Source: Bacillus sp. ISL-7 (GTDB lineage: Bacteria > Bacillota > Bacilli > Bacillales_B > DSM-18226). From it: a DNA stretch of 64,000 nt. The position numbers were made by a program, and so were the translations under genes. Positions 7,941 through 17,693 of this stretch are shown in pieces; the stretch's first letter is position 1; each line of letters opens with the position of its first letter. The notes under the pieces were generated by a model, which was given only the letters and a program-made list of their open reading frames with translations, was not told the DNA's origin and did no database searches. The stretch spans positions 1-64,000 of the forward strand of contig NZ_JAGGQW010000020.1 in the NCBI RefSeq assembly GCF_018613065.1. Reading direction: 5' to 3'.

Positions 7941-8693
7941 TTGTTAACACCAGAACGTCATCGAATCATACTTCAATTGTTAAAAGATAAGAATGTTATT
8001 AAAATTAATGAAATTATGGAATTAACCGAGTCTTCGGAGTCAACAATTCGCAGAGACCTCTCTTTGCTAGAAGACCAAAAATTTCTAAAGAGGATCCATG
8101 GAGGTGCCTCAAGATTACAAGGGAAACTTCAAGAGCTAAGTATGATTGAGAAATCCTCCAAAAACCTTCAAGAAAAACGATTGATTGCTCAATATGCAGC
8201 GAATTTAGTGGAGGAAGGAGATTGCATTTATCTTGATGCTGGGTCCACTGTGATTGAAATGATTGAATTCCTGCCATTAAAGGAGATCGTTGTTGTCACG
8301 AATGGATTAATGCATTTAAAGCCATTATTAGATAAGGGCATATCGACCTATTTAATTGGCGGTTTGGCGAAGCCGAATACAAATGCTTTCATCGGAAGGG
8401 GAGCCTTAGCTGGTTTAGACCTTTACCGTTTTGATAAATGTTTCATAGGTGTTAATGGCATCCATCCACAATTTGGATTTACAACTCCAGACCAGGAGGA
8501 AGCAATGGTGAAGCAAAAGGCAATTTCACTTTCAAGAGAGACCTATGTTTTAGCAGATAATACAAAGTTTGCTGAAATCTCGTTTGCCAAAATTGCTGAT
8601 ATCCATGAAGCAATTATTATCACAAATGATATAGATGACGAAACGCAGAAGCAATATGTAAATAGAACAACGATAAAGGTAGTGACATCATGA
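7941..8693 (+). CDS. fruR: DeoR-family fructose operon repressor FruR
   Basis: FruR represses the fructose operon and is relieved by fructose 1-phosphate. The N-terminal helix-turn-helix shows the DeoR signature ESSESTIRRDLSLLE and HGGASR. The C-terminal sugar-binding domain has GDCIYLDAGST and the late TYVLADNTKF motif. The frame is open to 7872, but TTG at 7941 follows GGTGGTGAT by 2-3 nt and gives the family start LLTPERHRIIL, yielding 250 residues, the usual FruR length. Its stop overlaps the fruK start by 4 bp, showing translational coupling. Confidence 0.93.
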   Translation: MLTPERHRIILQLLKDKNVIKINEIMELTESSESTIRRDLSLLEDQKFLKRIHGGASRLQGKLQELSMIEKSSKNLQEKRLIAQYAANLVEEGDCIYLDAGSTVIEMIEFLPLKEIVVVTNGLMHLKPLLDKGISTYLIGGLAKPNTNAFIGRGALAGLDLYRFDKCFIGVNGIHPQFGFTTPDQEEAMVKQKAISLSRETYVLADNTKFAEISFAKIADIHEAIIITNDIDDETQKQYVNRTTIKVVTS

Positions 8694-9604
8694 TATATAC
8701 ATTAACTTTAAACCCTTCAGTCGACTATATAGTAAAATTAGAGAGCTTTCATCTAGGAGAATTAAATCGAACTATAAATGAGGCGAAGTTTCCTGGTGGA
8801 AAAGGGATAAATGTCTCAACGGTATTAAACCAATTTGGTACCAAAAGTAAGGCACTTGGATTTATTGGTGGTTTTACTGGAGCTTATATTGAGCAATATC
8901 TGCATAATGAAAAAATTGATACAGACTTTGTTCAGGTTGATGAAGATACTCGAATCAATGTAAAGATTAAGACCAGTCAAGAGTCAGAAATTAATGCCAT
9001 TGGTCCAAATATTTCCGAACAAAACTTCATACGCCTAAAACAAAAAATTCACCACTTAGGGGCAGATGATCTATTAGTACTAGCTGGAAGTATCCCCGCT
9101 AGCTTACCTAAAACAACCTATGAGGAACTAGTGAAAATTTGCAGTGAAAGTGGAGCAGACTTTGTTGTTGATGCTGAAGGTGATTTATTAAAAAAGGTTC
9201 TTCCTTATCGGCCATTTTTAATCAAACCGAATCATCATGAACTGGGGGAATTATTTGACACCACCATTGCAAACCCAGCTGATGTCATCCCATATGGCAA
9301 AAGACTCGTGGATATGGGAGCGAAAAATGTAATTGTTTCTCTTGCAGGCGCAGGAGCAGTACTGATAAATAGCGGAATGACACTTTTTGCGGAGGTTCCA
9401 AAAGGGGAAGTGAAAAATTCAGTTGGGGCAGGGGACTCTATGGTCGCAGGTTTCTTGGCTGCCTACGGGCGGACCAGAAATATTGAAGAAGCTTTTCGTT
9501 ATAGTGTAGCGTCAGGAAGTGCAACAGCCTTTTCACTAGGTTTATGTACCAAGGAAAAAGTAGAAGAACTCCTTCCACAAGTTCATATTAAAGAAATCCG
9601 TTAA
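8690..9604 (+). CDS. fruK: 1-phosphofructokinase
   Basis: FruK phosphorylates fructose 1-phosphate, the product of FruA, to fructose 1,6-bisphosphate. It is a 304-residue PfkB-family kinase with the N-terminal signature FPGGKGINVS (about residues 34-43). The C-terminal NSVGAGDSMVAGF carries the catalytic aspartate near residue 250. It overlaps fruR by 4 bp and is followed by fruA after 13 bp, the standard Bacillus operon order. Confidence 0.96.
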   Translation: MIYTLTLNPSVDYIVKLESFHLGELNRTINEAKFPGGKGINVSTVLNQFGTKSKALGFIGGFTGAYIEQYLHNEKIDTDFVQVDEDTRINVKIKTSQESEINAIGPNISEQNFIRLKQKIHHLGADDLLVLAGSIPASLPKTTYEELVKICSESGADFVVDAEGDLLKKVLPYRPFLIKPNHHELGELFDTTIANPADVIPYGKRLVDMGAKNVIVSLAGAGAVLINSGMTLFAEVPKGEVKNSVGAGDSMVAGFLAAYGRTRNIEEAFRYSVASGSATAFSLGLCTKEKVEELLPQVHIKEIR

Positions 9605-9617
9605 GGGAGAGAAAACC

Positions 9618-11480
9618 ATGAAAATTACTGAATTATTATCAAAAAATACGATTCTTTTAAATATTGAAGGCAATCAAAAAGAAGCAACGATTAATCAGCT
9701 GGTTGATGTTCTTTTTAATGCAGGGAAAATATCGGATCGTACTGAATTTAAAGCAGCGATCCTAAAGCGTGAAGAGCAAAGTACAACTGGAATTGGGGAT
9801 GGGATCGCTATCCCGCATGCTAAAACAAAAGTAGTGAAAGAAGCCGCTATTGTCTTTGGTAAATCAGCTGCAGGTGTTAATTATGAATCATTGGACGGTA
9901 AACCGGCACATCTATTTTTTATGATTGCTGCTCCAGATGGTGCGAATAATACACATTTAGAAGCGTTAGCCCGACTCTCTGGTTTGTTAATGAAAGCAGA
10001 AGTCCGATACGATCTTCTAAAGGCAACCACTCCTGAAGAAATCATTGACACCATTAACCGAAATGATAAAGAAGAAAAACAAGAAACAGTAACAATAAGT
10101 AAAAAGAATTTAATAGTTGCTGTTACAGGATGTCCAACTGGTATTGCACACACCTATATGGCCGCCGACTCCTTAAAAGCAAAAGCATCTGAAATGGGTG
10201 TAGATATTAAGGTTGAAACCAATGGTTCTGGCGGCGCAAAAAATATTCTGACCAAGGAAGAAATTGAAAATGCAACAGCAGTCATTATTGCTGCAGATAT
10301 CAATGTGGAAATGGAACGATTCAACGGCAAGCATGTCATTCAAGCAGCAGTAGCAGAAGGAATTCGTCGCCCAGAACAATTAATTGATAAAGCGCTAAAG
10401 CAGGATGCACCTATATTTCGAGGAAATGGCGGACAAAGTGAAAAGGGATCCGATCAAAAAGGGTCACGTACAGGCTTTTATAAGCACCTAATGAATGGTG
10501 TTTCTAATATGCTTCCATTTGTTGTCGGCGGTGGAATTCTTATTGCGATTTGCTTTATGTTTGGTTATAACTCATTTAAGCCTGACGATCCATCCTACAA
10601 CCAGATCTCAGAAGCATTAATGACGATTGGCGGCGGTAACGCATTTGGACTCATTGTTCCTGTTTTAGCAGGTTTTATTGCTCTAAGTATTGCAGATCGT
10701 CCAGGTTTTGCTCCAGGTATGGTTGGCGGTATGATGGCGGCAAGTGGCGGAGCAGGCTTCCTTGGCGGTTTAGTTGCTGGTTTTCTCGCAGGTTATGTTG
10801 TCCTTCTTCTGAAAAAAGTATTTGCCGGACTGCCTAGATCTTTAGAAGGTATTAAGAGTATCTTACTGTACCCTCTTTTTGGAATTGCCATCACAGGATT
10901 CATCATGCTTTATGTAGTGAATAAACCAGTTGCATGGTTAAATGGAACAATTGCTGATTGGTTGACAGGACTTGGGACAGGTAATGCAGTTTTATTAGGT
11001 ATTGTGCTAGGTCTTATGATGTCGTTTGATATGGGGGGGCCAGTTAACAAGGCTGCCTATGTATTTGGAACAGGTTTATTAGCGAGTGGTGTTTATGAAC
11101 CAATGGCAGCGATTATGGCTGCAGGTATGGTACCGCCGCTAGCAATTGCTCTTGCAACGACATTCTTCAAAAATAAATTTAATGACCAAGACAGAGATGC
11201 TGGTAAAGCATGTTATGTAATGGGATTATCCTTCATTACCGAAGGGGCGATCCCTTTTGCTGCAGCTGACCCATTGCGTGTCATTCCTTCCGTTATGGCT
11301 GGTTCAGCTATCGCAGGTGCACTTTCAATGGCGTTCGGAATTGGTCTCCGCGCACCACATGGTGGAATATTTGTAGTCCCATTGGTTGAGAATGGAGCCC
11401 TTCTTTACGCACTAGCTATTTTAGTTGGATCAGTTGTATCAGCACTATTAATCGGTTTCTTAAAAAAGCCAGTGAAATAA
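9618..11480 (+). CDS. fruA: PTS fructose transporter, EIIABC
   Basis: FruA imports fructose and phosphorylates it at carbon 1. The 620-residue protein is a full fusion. EIIA occupies about 1-145, with the phospho-histidine in GIAIPHAKTK. EIIB occupies about 165-260, with the phospho-cysteine in TGCPTGIAHTYMAA. EIIC (about 285-615) is membrane-embedded, with repeated glycine-rich helices and the SFDMGGPVNKAAY motif. A GGGAGAG ribosome site precedes the ATG. It is the last gene of the operon and a strong terminator follows. Confidence 0.97.
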   Translation: MKITELLSKNTILLNIEGNQKEATINQLVDVLFNAGKISDRTEFKAAILKREEQSTTGIGDGIAIPHAKTKVVKEAAIVFGKSAAGVNYESLDGKPAHLFFMIAAPDGANNTHLEALARLSGLLMKAEVRYDLLKATTPEEIIDTINRNDKEEKQETVTISKKNLIVAVTGCPTGIAHTYMAADSLKAKASEMGVDIKVETNGSGGAKNILTKEEIENATAVIIAADINVEMERFNGKHVIQAAVAEGIRRPEQLIDKALKQDAPIFRGNGGQSEKGSDQKGSRTGFYKHLMNGVSNMLPFVVGGGILIAICFMFGYNSFKPDDPSYNQISEALMTIGGGNAFGLIVPVLAGFIALSIADRPGFAPGMVGGMMAASGGAGFLGGLVAGFLAGYVVLLLKKVFAGLPRSLEGIKSILLYPLFGIAITGFIMLYVVNKPVAWLNGTIADWLTGLGTGNAVLLGIVLGLMMSFDMGGPVNKAAYVFGTGLLASGVYEPMAAIMAAGMVPPLAIALATTFFKNKFNDQDRDAGKACYVMGLSFITEGAIPFAAADPLRVIPSVMAGSAIAGALSMAFGIGLRAPHGGIFVVPLVENGALLYALAILVGSVVSALLIGFLKKPVK

Positions 11481-11489
11481 TTAAAAAAA

Positions 11490-11522
11490 TGAAAGAGCTG
11501 AGGGATTCCTCAGCTCTTTTGT
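11490..11522. terminator. Bidirectional terminator after fruA
   Basis: AAAGAGCTGAGG and CCTCAGCTCTTTT form a 12-bp stem with a 4-nt loop. It also serves the convergent MFS gene, whose stop lies inside the stem. Confidence 0.9.
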
Positions 11523-12796
11523 CCTTGTGCATTGGGTTTTATGGCCATTAGTGCGACAAGTGCAGCAATGATACTTAGACTGCCTAAGAGAATAAAAATC
11601 CAATGGATCGCATGCTTTAATAACAATGCAATAATCGGAGGTCCAGCAGCAACTCCAATAAACCTCATGGAACTATAAATTGATGAAATGGTTCCTCTTT
11701 CTTTTTTTTCAACGCCTTCGGTAATTAATGCGTCTAGACATGGAAGGCCTGCACCGATTCCAATTCCGCTAATAAGAAACATGGTAATCATGTACCAAAG
11801 CTTAATCGAAAACCATAATGCACCAATGGATAAGGCTGTTGCGACAATTCCGGCAAACGTGATCCATTTCATCAATATTTTATTTTTCTTAATCACCTTA
11901 CCGCTTATAAACGATGATAGGCAAAGTGCTCCTAGTGGTAATGCAAGAAAAAATCCCTTTTTAATATCCTTAATGTTGTATTCTTTTTCAAAAATTTCCG
12001 AAAGATAAAATAAAATCCCAAAAAGGACTAGCATGAGTATTCCACCAATAAAAAAGATACCGTATAGCCAACGGCCCTTTTCAGTAAAGGTTTTTTTCAC
12101 GTTGATGAAAAACTCTTTGAAAGGAATTGGTTTCTCGGTTGTTTTTGGACTTTTGACCAGAAATATGATCATCACAACGGAAATGGCACAAAATACAGGG
12201 AATGAAAAAAACGGCAAATACCATATGAATCCTGCTAGAAAAGCCCCTAAAATAGGACTTAATACTTTCCCAAACGTATTGGATGTTTCAATTAGACCCA
12301 AACAACAACTAACATCATCTTCGTTATTAAACATATCACCAACCAATGGCATGACAATAGGAGCCGCCCCTGCTGCTCCGACCCCTTGCAGTGCTCTGCC
12401 AGCTAAAATAATCCAATAGGCATCATCAAGTTTCCATGAGGCAAATCCTGAAATTAGACCGCCAATACCGGCAATGATGAGACTAGGGATAATGACCTTT
12501 TTTCGACCAATATGGTCTGATAGGTATCCTGCGACAGGTATTAAAAAAATGGCGACAATCGAATAGACAGTAATTATCATACTCGTTTGAAAAGATGAAA
12601 TGGATAATTTTTTTTCCATTGAAGGTAGAACTGGTATTAACATTGAATTTCCCAATGTCATGACTAAAGGAATGGATGACAGTGAGATGATTGCCCACTT
12701 TTGATTAGATATCTCATTGGACCGCTTTTGTCCGGCTGCAGATTGTTTCTTTTTCACAGCTTTTGGATTTTGGCTTAAATGTTCAATATGTTCCAT
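11510..12796 (-). CDS. MFS transporter (12-TM drug/siderophore exporter type)
   Basis: This major facilitator protein has 428 residues and about 12 membrane helices. It begins with a 35-residue basic cytosolic tail. The first helix region reads PLVMTLGNSMLIPVLPSM, followed by the loop 2-3 signature GYLSDHIGRKKV and the antiporter-like AGRALQGVGAAGAAPIVMPL of helix 5. These features point to a drug:H+ antiporter of the DHA1 type. It resembles the bacillibactin exporter YmfD, but no siderophore gene is nearby to support that substrate. Monocistronic and convergent with fruA. Confidence 0.85.
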   Translation of the reverse strand: MEHIEHLSQNPKAVKKKQSAAGQKRSNEISNQKWAIISLSSIPLVMTLGNSMLIPVLPSMEKKLSISSFQTSMIITVYSIVAIFLIPVAGYLSDHIGRKKVIIPSLIIAGIGGLISGFASWKLDDAYWIILAGRALQGVGAAGAAPIVMPLVGDMFNNEDDVSCCLGLIETSNTFGKVLSPILGAFLAGFIWYLPFFSFPVFCAISVVMIIFLVKSPKTTEKPIPFKEFFINVKKTFTEKGRWLYGIFFIGGILMLVLFGILFYLSEIFEKEYNIKDIKKGFFLALPLGALCLSSFISGKVIKKNKILMKWITFAGIVATALSIGALWFSIKLWYMITMFLISGIGIGAGLPCLDALITEGVEKKERGTISSIYSSMRFIGVAAGPPIIALLLKHAIHWIFILLGSLSIIAALVALMAIKPNAQGQKS

Positions 12797-12919
12797 TAAT
12801 CTTCAATCCCGCCTTCATGATTTGCTATTATTACTATTCGCTTAATCACCTTAAAAAACCCCAGTTAAGGCATCCTTTAAATGGAAAAGCATTAATTTGA
12901 AATTTTCTAAATCTTTCAC

Positions 12920-12948
12920 TTGACTTTCACTTGAAATTTGCGTAGGAT
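12920..12948 (+). promoter_or_regulatory. trp operon promoter
   Basis: TTGACT (12920-12925), a 17-bp spacer and TAGGAT (12943-12948) form a SigA promoter about 35 bp before the T-box leader begins. Confidence 0.8.
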
Positions 12949-12980
12949 AAAAGTCAACAACATCAAAGTTAAATAATTAA

Positions 12981-13264
12981 CTCGTTGAGCAAGAGGAGTA
13001 CACTAATTTATTTCTTCCAAGAGAGTCGGGGTAGGTGGGAGCCCGATAAGAAAGGATTTGTGGAATGGACTTGTGAGAGGCATCTTGAACCTGAGTAGGG
13101 ATGCACGGAACTCCACCGTTAAAAGGATAGGATATCGAACGGATTGTTCCGTATCTGAAGAGGAAGCAGGTTTTATCCACTGCTTCAAATGGAGGTGGCA
13201 CCACGACCATAGAATCGTCCTCTATATGCGTAATTAATTGCGCATATAGAGGACGATTTTTTTT
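12981..13264 (+). ncRNA. T-box riboswitch (tRNA-Trp) controlling trpEGDCFBA
   Basis: The leader has all T-box parts. AGTA (12997-13000) and GAA-TGG-A (13063-13069) flank a Trp specifier codon TGG at 13066-13068. GAAGCAG and CTGCTTC (13163-13186) form a stem III. The T-box core is GGAGGTGGCACCACG (13191-13205). The terminator stem pairs 13214-13230 with 13241-13257 and ends in eight T. The variable base after TGG in the T-box is C, matching discriminator G73 of tRNA-Trp. Uncharged tRNA-Trp should promote read-through when tryptophan is short. Confidence 0.92.
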
Positions 13265-13285
13265 ATTTTAGAAAGGAGTCGAAAC

Positions 13286-14674
13286 ATGAAAATTAAAAGT
13301 GGTTATTTCATAAACGAGATCGAAGGAGACACTCTTACACCAATCTCCATATTACAAAAAATTAGCGGGAAAAAGAAGTTCCTATTGGAAAGTTCTCATA
13401 AGTACAATGACTCTGGGCGATATTCCTTTATTGGTGCAGACCCAGCTTTCGAACTTATTTCGAGGGGAGATAATAATGAGATTATTCAGCGGAATGGAGA
13501 CAAGAAAGTTTTAAAAGGCAACCCTCTCGAAGTATTAAAAAAACTTATACCACCCATGGGTTTTGAAGAGTTTCCCTTTCCGTTTATTGGAGGCGCGGTC
13601 GGTTACGTGGGGTATGACATTATCAGGCAATATGAAGTAATCGGAGATGAATATTCAAACGGAATGGAAATGCCGGATGTACACTTAATGTTTTATGAAG
13701 AAGTTATTGTCTTTGATCATCTTGAAGACAAGGTCTTGATTTGTGGGTGTCCTTTAGTCAAGGAGAGCGATAACGCTTTAATTGAAAAAAGAATCAATCA
13801 AAGGATAGAAGAGCTAAAGCAGCCTACCTTCTACCCAGCAGAGGAGCCATTTTATTTCTCAGGGTTTGAATCCGAAACAAACAAAGAAGCCTTTATCAAA
13901 AATGTAGAAATGGCGAAGGAGCATATTTTAGCAGGTGATATATTTCAAGTAGTCCTTTCAAGACGAATGAAATCAACATTTAACGGAGAACCATTATCGC
14001 TTTATCGTAAACATCGTGCGAATAATCCTACTCCTTATATGTTTTATATTGATTTTGATGCTTATACCGTTATTGGTTCATCCCCTGAAAGTTTAATTAA
14101 AACAAGAGCCAACACAGTTATTTCAAACCCAATTGCAGGGACCAAAAGACGGGGAAAAACAAACGATGAAGATTTGTTGATTGAAAAAGAATTAAAAAAT
14201 GATGAAAAAGAACTTGCTGAGCATAAGATGCTTGTTGACCTTGGCAGAAATGATCTCGGCAAGATCTGCAATTTTGGTTCCGTTCAAGTAGATAAGTATA
14301 TGGCGGTAGAAAAATACCGGCATGTGATGCATCTTGTCTCTGAAGTAAGCGGGCATTTAAATGCTGATAAAACAGCAATAGATGCCCTCGCGGCCTGTCT
14401 GCCCGCTGGGACTGTTTCAGGAGCCCCGAAGGTTCGGGCTATGGAGATTATTAACTCCTTGGAAAAATCAAAACGAGGGTTATATTCAGGGGCCGTTGGT
14501 TATTTATCAGCAGACGGAAATATGGATTTTGCCCTTGCCATCCGAACGATGATTTTAAAAGAGGGTTCAGCATATATTCAGGCAGGGGCTGGTATCGTTT
14601 ATGACTCAAATCCAGAGTCCGAATATCAAGAGACAATAAATAAACTTAATTCTTTCTTGGAGGGTGAGAAATGA
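13286..14674 (+). CDS. trpE: Anthranilate synthase component I
   Basis: TrpE makes anthranilate from chorismate using ammonia delivered by TrpG. The 462-residue protein has the LLESS tryptophan-feedback motif near residue 34. The chorismate-binding core includes SSPESLIKTR, NPIAGTKRRGKT, LVDLGRNDLGKI, AGTVSGAPKVRAMEII and IQAGAGIVYDSNPESEY. It is the first gene after the T-box and overlaps trpG by 4 bp. Feedback inhibition by tryptophan is expected from the LLES motif. Confidence 0.97.
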   Translation: MKIKSGYFINEIEGDTLTPISILQKISGKKKFLLESSHKYNDSGRYSFIGADPAFELISRGDNNEIIQRNGDKKVLKGNPLEVLKKLIPPMGFEEFPFPFIGGAVGYVGYDIIRQYEVIGDEYSNGMEMPDVHLMFYEEVIVFDHLEDKVLICGCPLVKESDNALIEKRINQRIEELKQPTFYPAEEPFYFSGFESETNKEAFIKNVEMAKEHILAGDIFQVVLSRRMKSTFNGEPLSLYRKHRANNPTPYMFYIDFDAYTVIGSSPESLIKTRANTVISNPIAGTKRRGKTNDEDLLIEKELKNDEKELAEHKMLVDLGRNDLGKICNFGSVQVDKYMAVEKYRHVMHLVSEVSGHLNADKTAIDALAACLPAGTVSGAPKVRAMEIINSLEKSKRGLYSGAVGYLSADGNMDFALAIRTMILKEGSAYIQAGAGIVYDSNPESEYQETINKLNSFLEGEK

Positions 14675-15282
14675 TTTTACTGATTGATAATTTTGACTCG
14701 TTCACATTCAACCTTTATCAGTATCTAGGGGAATTAGGTGAACAAATTACGGTTTTACGAAATAACCAATTAAGCATGGACCAAATCAGAGATTTAAATC
14801 CTAAAGCCATTATTCTCTCCCCAGGACCAGGGAAGCCAGAGGATGCAGGAATTTGTATCGAATTGATTCAAACATTTTATAATAAAATCCCTATTTTAGG
14901 AATCTGTCTCGGCCATCAAGCCATTGGTGCAGCTTTCGGTGGGGAGATTCAAAGAGCAACCCTTATCAAACATGGTAAAACATCATTGATTTCACATCGG
15001 AGTGGTGGATTATTTAACGGTCTTCCCAACCCATTAGAAGTGATGCGCTATCATTCATTAATTATTGAGAAGAGTAGTATTCCGGAGGAACTTGAGTGTA
15101 TTGCTCATTCTGATGATGACCAGGAAATCATGGCCATTAAACATCGTGAATATCCCATTTTCGGTCTTCAGTTTCATCCGGAGTCGATTGGTACTCCATC
15201 AGGTAAACAAATCCTAAAAAACTTTTTAAATGAGATAGAGAGGATGAATAAAAGTGAAGAATTATTTACTCCAATTAGCTGA
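14671..15282 (+). CDS. trpG: Anthranilate synthase component II (glutamine amidotransferase)
   Basis: TrpG hydrolyses glutamine to feed ammonia to TrpE. The 203-residue class I amidotransferase shows LIDNFDSFTFNL at its start, the nucleophile in GICLGHQAIG and the His-Glu pair in QFHPESIGTPSG. It sits inside the trp operon, unlike B. subtilis, where the shared subunit PabA is in the folate operon; dual use with PabB remains possible. It overlaps trpE by 4 bp and trpD by 29 bp. Confidence 0.94.
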   Translation: MILLIDNFDSFTFNLYQYLGELGEQITVLRNNQLSMDQIRDLNPKAIILSPGPGKPEDAGICIELIQTFYNKIPILGICLGHQAIGAAFGGEIQRATLIKHGKTSLISHRSGGLFNGLPNPLEVMRYHSLIIEKSSIPEELECIAHSDDDQEIMAIKHREYPIFGLQFHPESIGTPSGKQILKNFLNEIERMNKSEELFTPIS

Positions 15283-16282
15283 ACGTGAATCATTTTCTGA
15301 AAACCAGATGAAAGAAGCCGTGCATTTCATTTTGGGTGAGGAGGTTTCTGAATCTGAAATTGCTGCCTTTTTAATGGGATTGAAATCTAAAGGAGAAACA
15401 GTTGAAGAAATTACGGGAATTGTAAAAGCGATGAAGGCAAATACGCTGAAATTTAATGAGAAAATTTCAGGCGTTCTTGATAATTGTGGAACAGGAGGGG
15501 ACGGATCCTCCAGTTTTAATGTGAGTACTACGTCTGCTTTTGTTATTGCTGGTGCTGGAATTCCGGTTGCCAAGCATGGCAATCGAAGTGTTTCGAGCAA
15601 AACGGGCAGTGCGGATGTGCTGGAATACTTAGGAATCCATTTAAATCTTTCCGCAGAAAGAACAGAAGAAATTCTTCAGGAAATAGGATTATCCTTCTTA
15701 TTCGCCCCAAACGTTCATCCAAAGTTAAAGAAAGTCATGACAGTTCGAAAACAATTGAAGATACCAACCATTTTTAACTTTATCGGACCACTTACCAATC
15801 CGATTGAGTTAGACTATCAATTGTTGGGTGTGTATCGGAGAGATTTATTGAATGTGTTTGCTGAAGTTCTTTTGAAGTTAGGACGCAAGCGGGCTATTGT
15901 TATTAATGGTGCAGGTTTCATGGATGAAGCTTCACTTCAGGGGGAGAATTATTTAACTATTTTAGAGGATGGGAAAATTGCTAATCAATCATTTCTCCCA
16001 GAAGAAGTCAATCTCCCACAATATGATAACAGCTGTATTAAGGGTGGAGACTCTAAGGAAAATGCTGAGATATTAATCAATGTGTTAAAAGGGGAAAAGG
16101 GTGCTTACCGTGATACGGTTTTACTTAATTCTGGACTAGGAATTTATACAGCAGGTAAAGCAAACTCCATTCAGGATGGGATCAATGTTGCGAAAGAAAT
16201 CATTGACTCTGGTGCTGCTTATGAAAAATTAACTACTTTAATTGAAAAATCTCAAGCAGCGGGTCAGAAAGAGGCGATATAA
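15254..16282 (+). CDS. trpD: Anthranilate phosphoribosyltransferase
   Basis: TrpD joins anthranilate to PRPP. The 342-residue protein shows the diphosphate-binding loop NCGTGGDGSSSFNVST and AKHGNRSVSSKTGSADVLE. It starts with GTG at 15254, behind GAGAGG, inside the 3' end of trpG (29-bp overlap). The encoded MKNYLLQLAERESF matches the family start, so the overlap is probably real. It ends directly at the trpC start. Confidence 0.96.
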   Translation: MKNYLLQLAERESFSENQMKEAVHFILGEEVSESEIAAFLMGLKSKGETVEEITGIVKAMKANTLKFNEKISGVLDNCGTGGDGSSSFNVSTTSAFVIAGAGIPVAKHGNRSVSSKTGSADVLEYLGIHLNLSAERTEEILQEIGLSFLFAPNVHPKLKKVMTVRKQLKIPTIFNFIGPLTNPIELDYQLLGVYRRDLLNVFAEVLLKLGRKRAIVINGAGFMDEASLQGENYLTILEDGKIANQSFLPEEVNLPQYDNSCIKGGDSKENAEILINVLKGEKGAYRDTVLLNSGLGIYTAGKANSIQDGINVAKEIIDSGAAYEKLTTLIEKSQAAGQKEAI

Positions 16283-17074
16283 GTGGCAACAATCTTAGAT
16301 AAAATCATTGACCAAAAGAAAAAAGAAGTTCTCTTCCTTCGAGAGGGAAACCAACTATTCGAAGGTACAAATCAGCCGAAAAGATCTTTAATTCAAAAAC
16401 TGAAGACAGCAGAACAAATATCGATCATATCTGAATTTAAGCGAGCATCTCCTTCAAAAGGAATCATTAATAACATGATTGAGCCTTCCTATCAGGCGGG
16501 GTTATATGAAGAATATGGCGCTTCTGCTATTTCTGTACTAACAGATCAAACCTTTTTTAAGGGCTCTTTCTCCGATTTAAGAGCTGTTCGGAGCAAAGTA
16601 AATCTGCCGATTCTCTGTAAAGACTTTATCATTGATGAATTGCAAATAAATCTTGCTTCTTCCAATGGGGCGGATATCATTTTACTGATTGTAGCTGCAT
16701 TAGACGATCAGAGATTGGCTGAACTCCTTCAATATGCTAAGAACTTAGGCTTGGAGGTACTGGTGGAGGTTCATAATCAGAAGGAATTGGAGAGTGCACT
16801 TAAGACAGGAGCAAAGCTGATTGGAGTAAATAATCGCGACTTAAAAACCTTTCATGTTTCGCTTGAGGTGACAGAGACATTAGCTTCCATTGTAAAAAGC
16901 ACTGGTGCGTATCTCATTAGTGAAAGCGGGATCCATCACCAAGAGGATGTAGCACGTGTTAGAAATGCAGGAGCGAATGGGATTTTAGTGGGAGAAGCAT
17001 TAATGAAAAGTGCAAATGTGAAACAATCCTTTATAGACTTTCGCTTGCCGCTTAATGAAGGTGTAAATAGATGA
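16283..17074 (+). CDS. trpC: Indole-3-glycerol phosphate synthase
   Basis: TrpC decarboxylates and closes the ring of the carboxyphenylamino-deoxyribulose phosphate intermediate. It is a 263-residue (beta/alpha)8 barrel with the signature ISEFKRASPSKG, LCKDFIID, GVNNRDLKTF and SESGI motifs. It begins with GTG immediately after the trpD stop, with no gap, and overlaps trpF by 4 bp. Confidence 0.96.
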   Translation: MATILDKIIDQKKKEVLFLREGNQLFEGTNQPKRSLIQKLKTAEQISIISEFKRASPSKGIINNMIEPSYQAGLYEEYGASAISVLTDQTFFKGSFSDLRAVRSKVNLPILCKDFIIDELQINLASSNGADIILLIVAALDDQRLAELLQYAKNLGLEVLVEVHNQKELESALKTGAKLIGVNNRDLKTFHVSLEVTETLASIVKSTGAYLISESGIHHQEDVARVRNAGANGILVGEALMKSANVKQSFIDFRLPLNEGVNR

Positions 17075-17688
17075 AAGTAAAAATTTGTGGAATTACAGAT
17101 ATCGAAACAGGGGTTGCGGCGGCTCAATATGGTGCTGATGCTATTGGGTTTGTCTTTGCAGAAAGTAAGCGCAGGATCTCGATTGAGAAAGCACATGAGA
17201 TAATTGCTAAGATACCTAAAGAGGTGTTTAAGATCGGTGTTTTTGTTAATGAAACAAAAGCAAATATCGAAAGAATCGCTTCCGCTGTGGGACTGACACA
17301 TATCCAGTTACACGGAGATGAAACAGCAACATTCAGTGAATCGCTTTCCTTGCCTGTCATTAAGTCAATCAGTTTTCAAGGAAATGAAAGCTTAGAGGCA
17401 TTGGCTGGTTTTCCAAGTGACTTTATTTTACTCGACAGTCCCAAAGGAAAATACAGAGGCGGAAATGGAACGGTGTTTAATTGGAATGAGGTCAATCCTC
17501 ACTTGATTAATAGCCAAAAAGTCATCCTAGCTGGCGGGTTGCATGCAGACAATGTTGAAGAAGCGATAAAAATTATTAGGCCATATATGGTGGATGTTAG
17601 CTCAGGGGTAGAAACCGCTGGGAAAAAGGATTTAAGAAAGATTCAAACATTTATAGAAAAAGCCAAAAGCACACCTGTAGGGAGGTAA
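17071..17688 (+). CDS. trpF: Phosphoribosylanthranilate isomerase
   Basis: TrpF performs the Amadori rearrangement before TrpC. It is a 205-residue barrel with the catalytic cysteine in the N-terminal KICGIT, IQLHGDE in the middle and the C-terminal phosphate-binding DVSSGVET. Gene order C-F in the operon follows B. subtilis. It is separate from trpC, not fused as in enteric bacteria. Confidence 0.95.
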   Translation: MKVKICGITDIETGVAAAQYGADAIGFVFAESKRRISIEKAHEIIAKIPKEVFKIGVFVNETKANIERIASAVGLTHIQLHGDETATFSESLSLPVIKSISFQGNESLEALAGFPSDFILLDSPKGKYRGGNGTVFNWNEVNPHLINSQKVILAGGLHADNVEEAIKIIRPYMVDVSSGVETAGKKDLRKIQTFIEKAKSTPVGR

Positions 17689-17693
17689 AGGGA

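Noticed and set aside
12977..13210. Minus-strand frames of 61-77 codons
   Set aside because: They lie antisense to the T-box leader and have no ribosome site.
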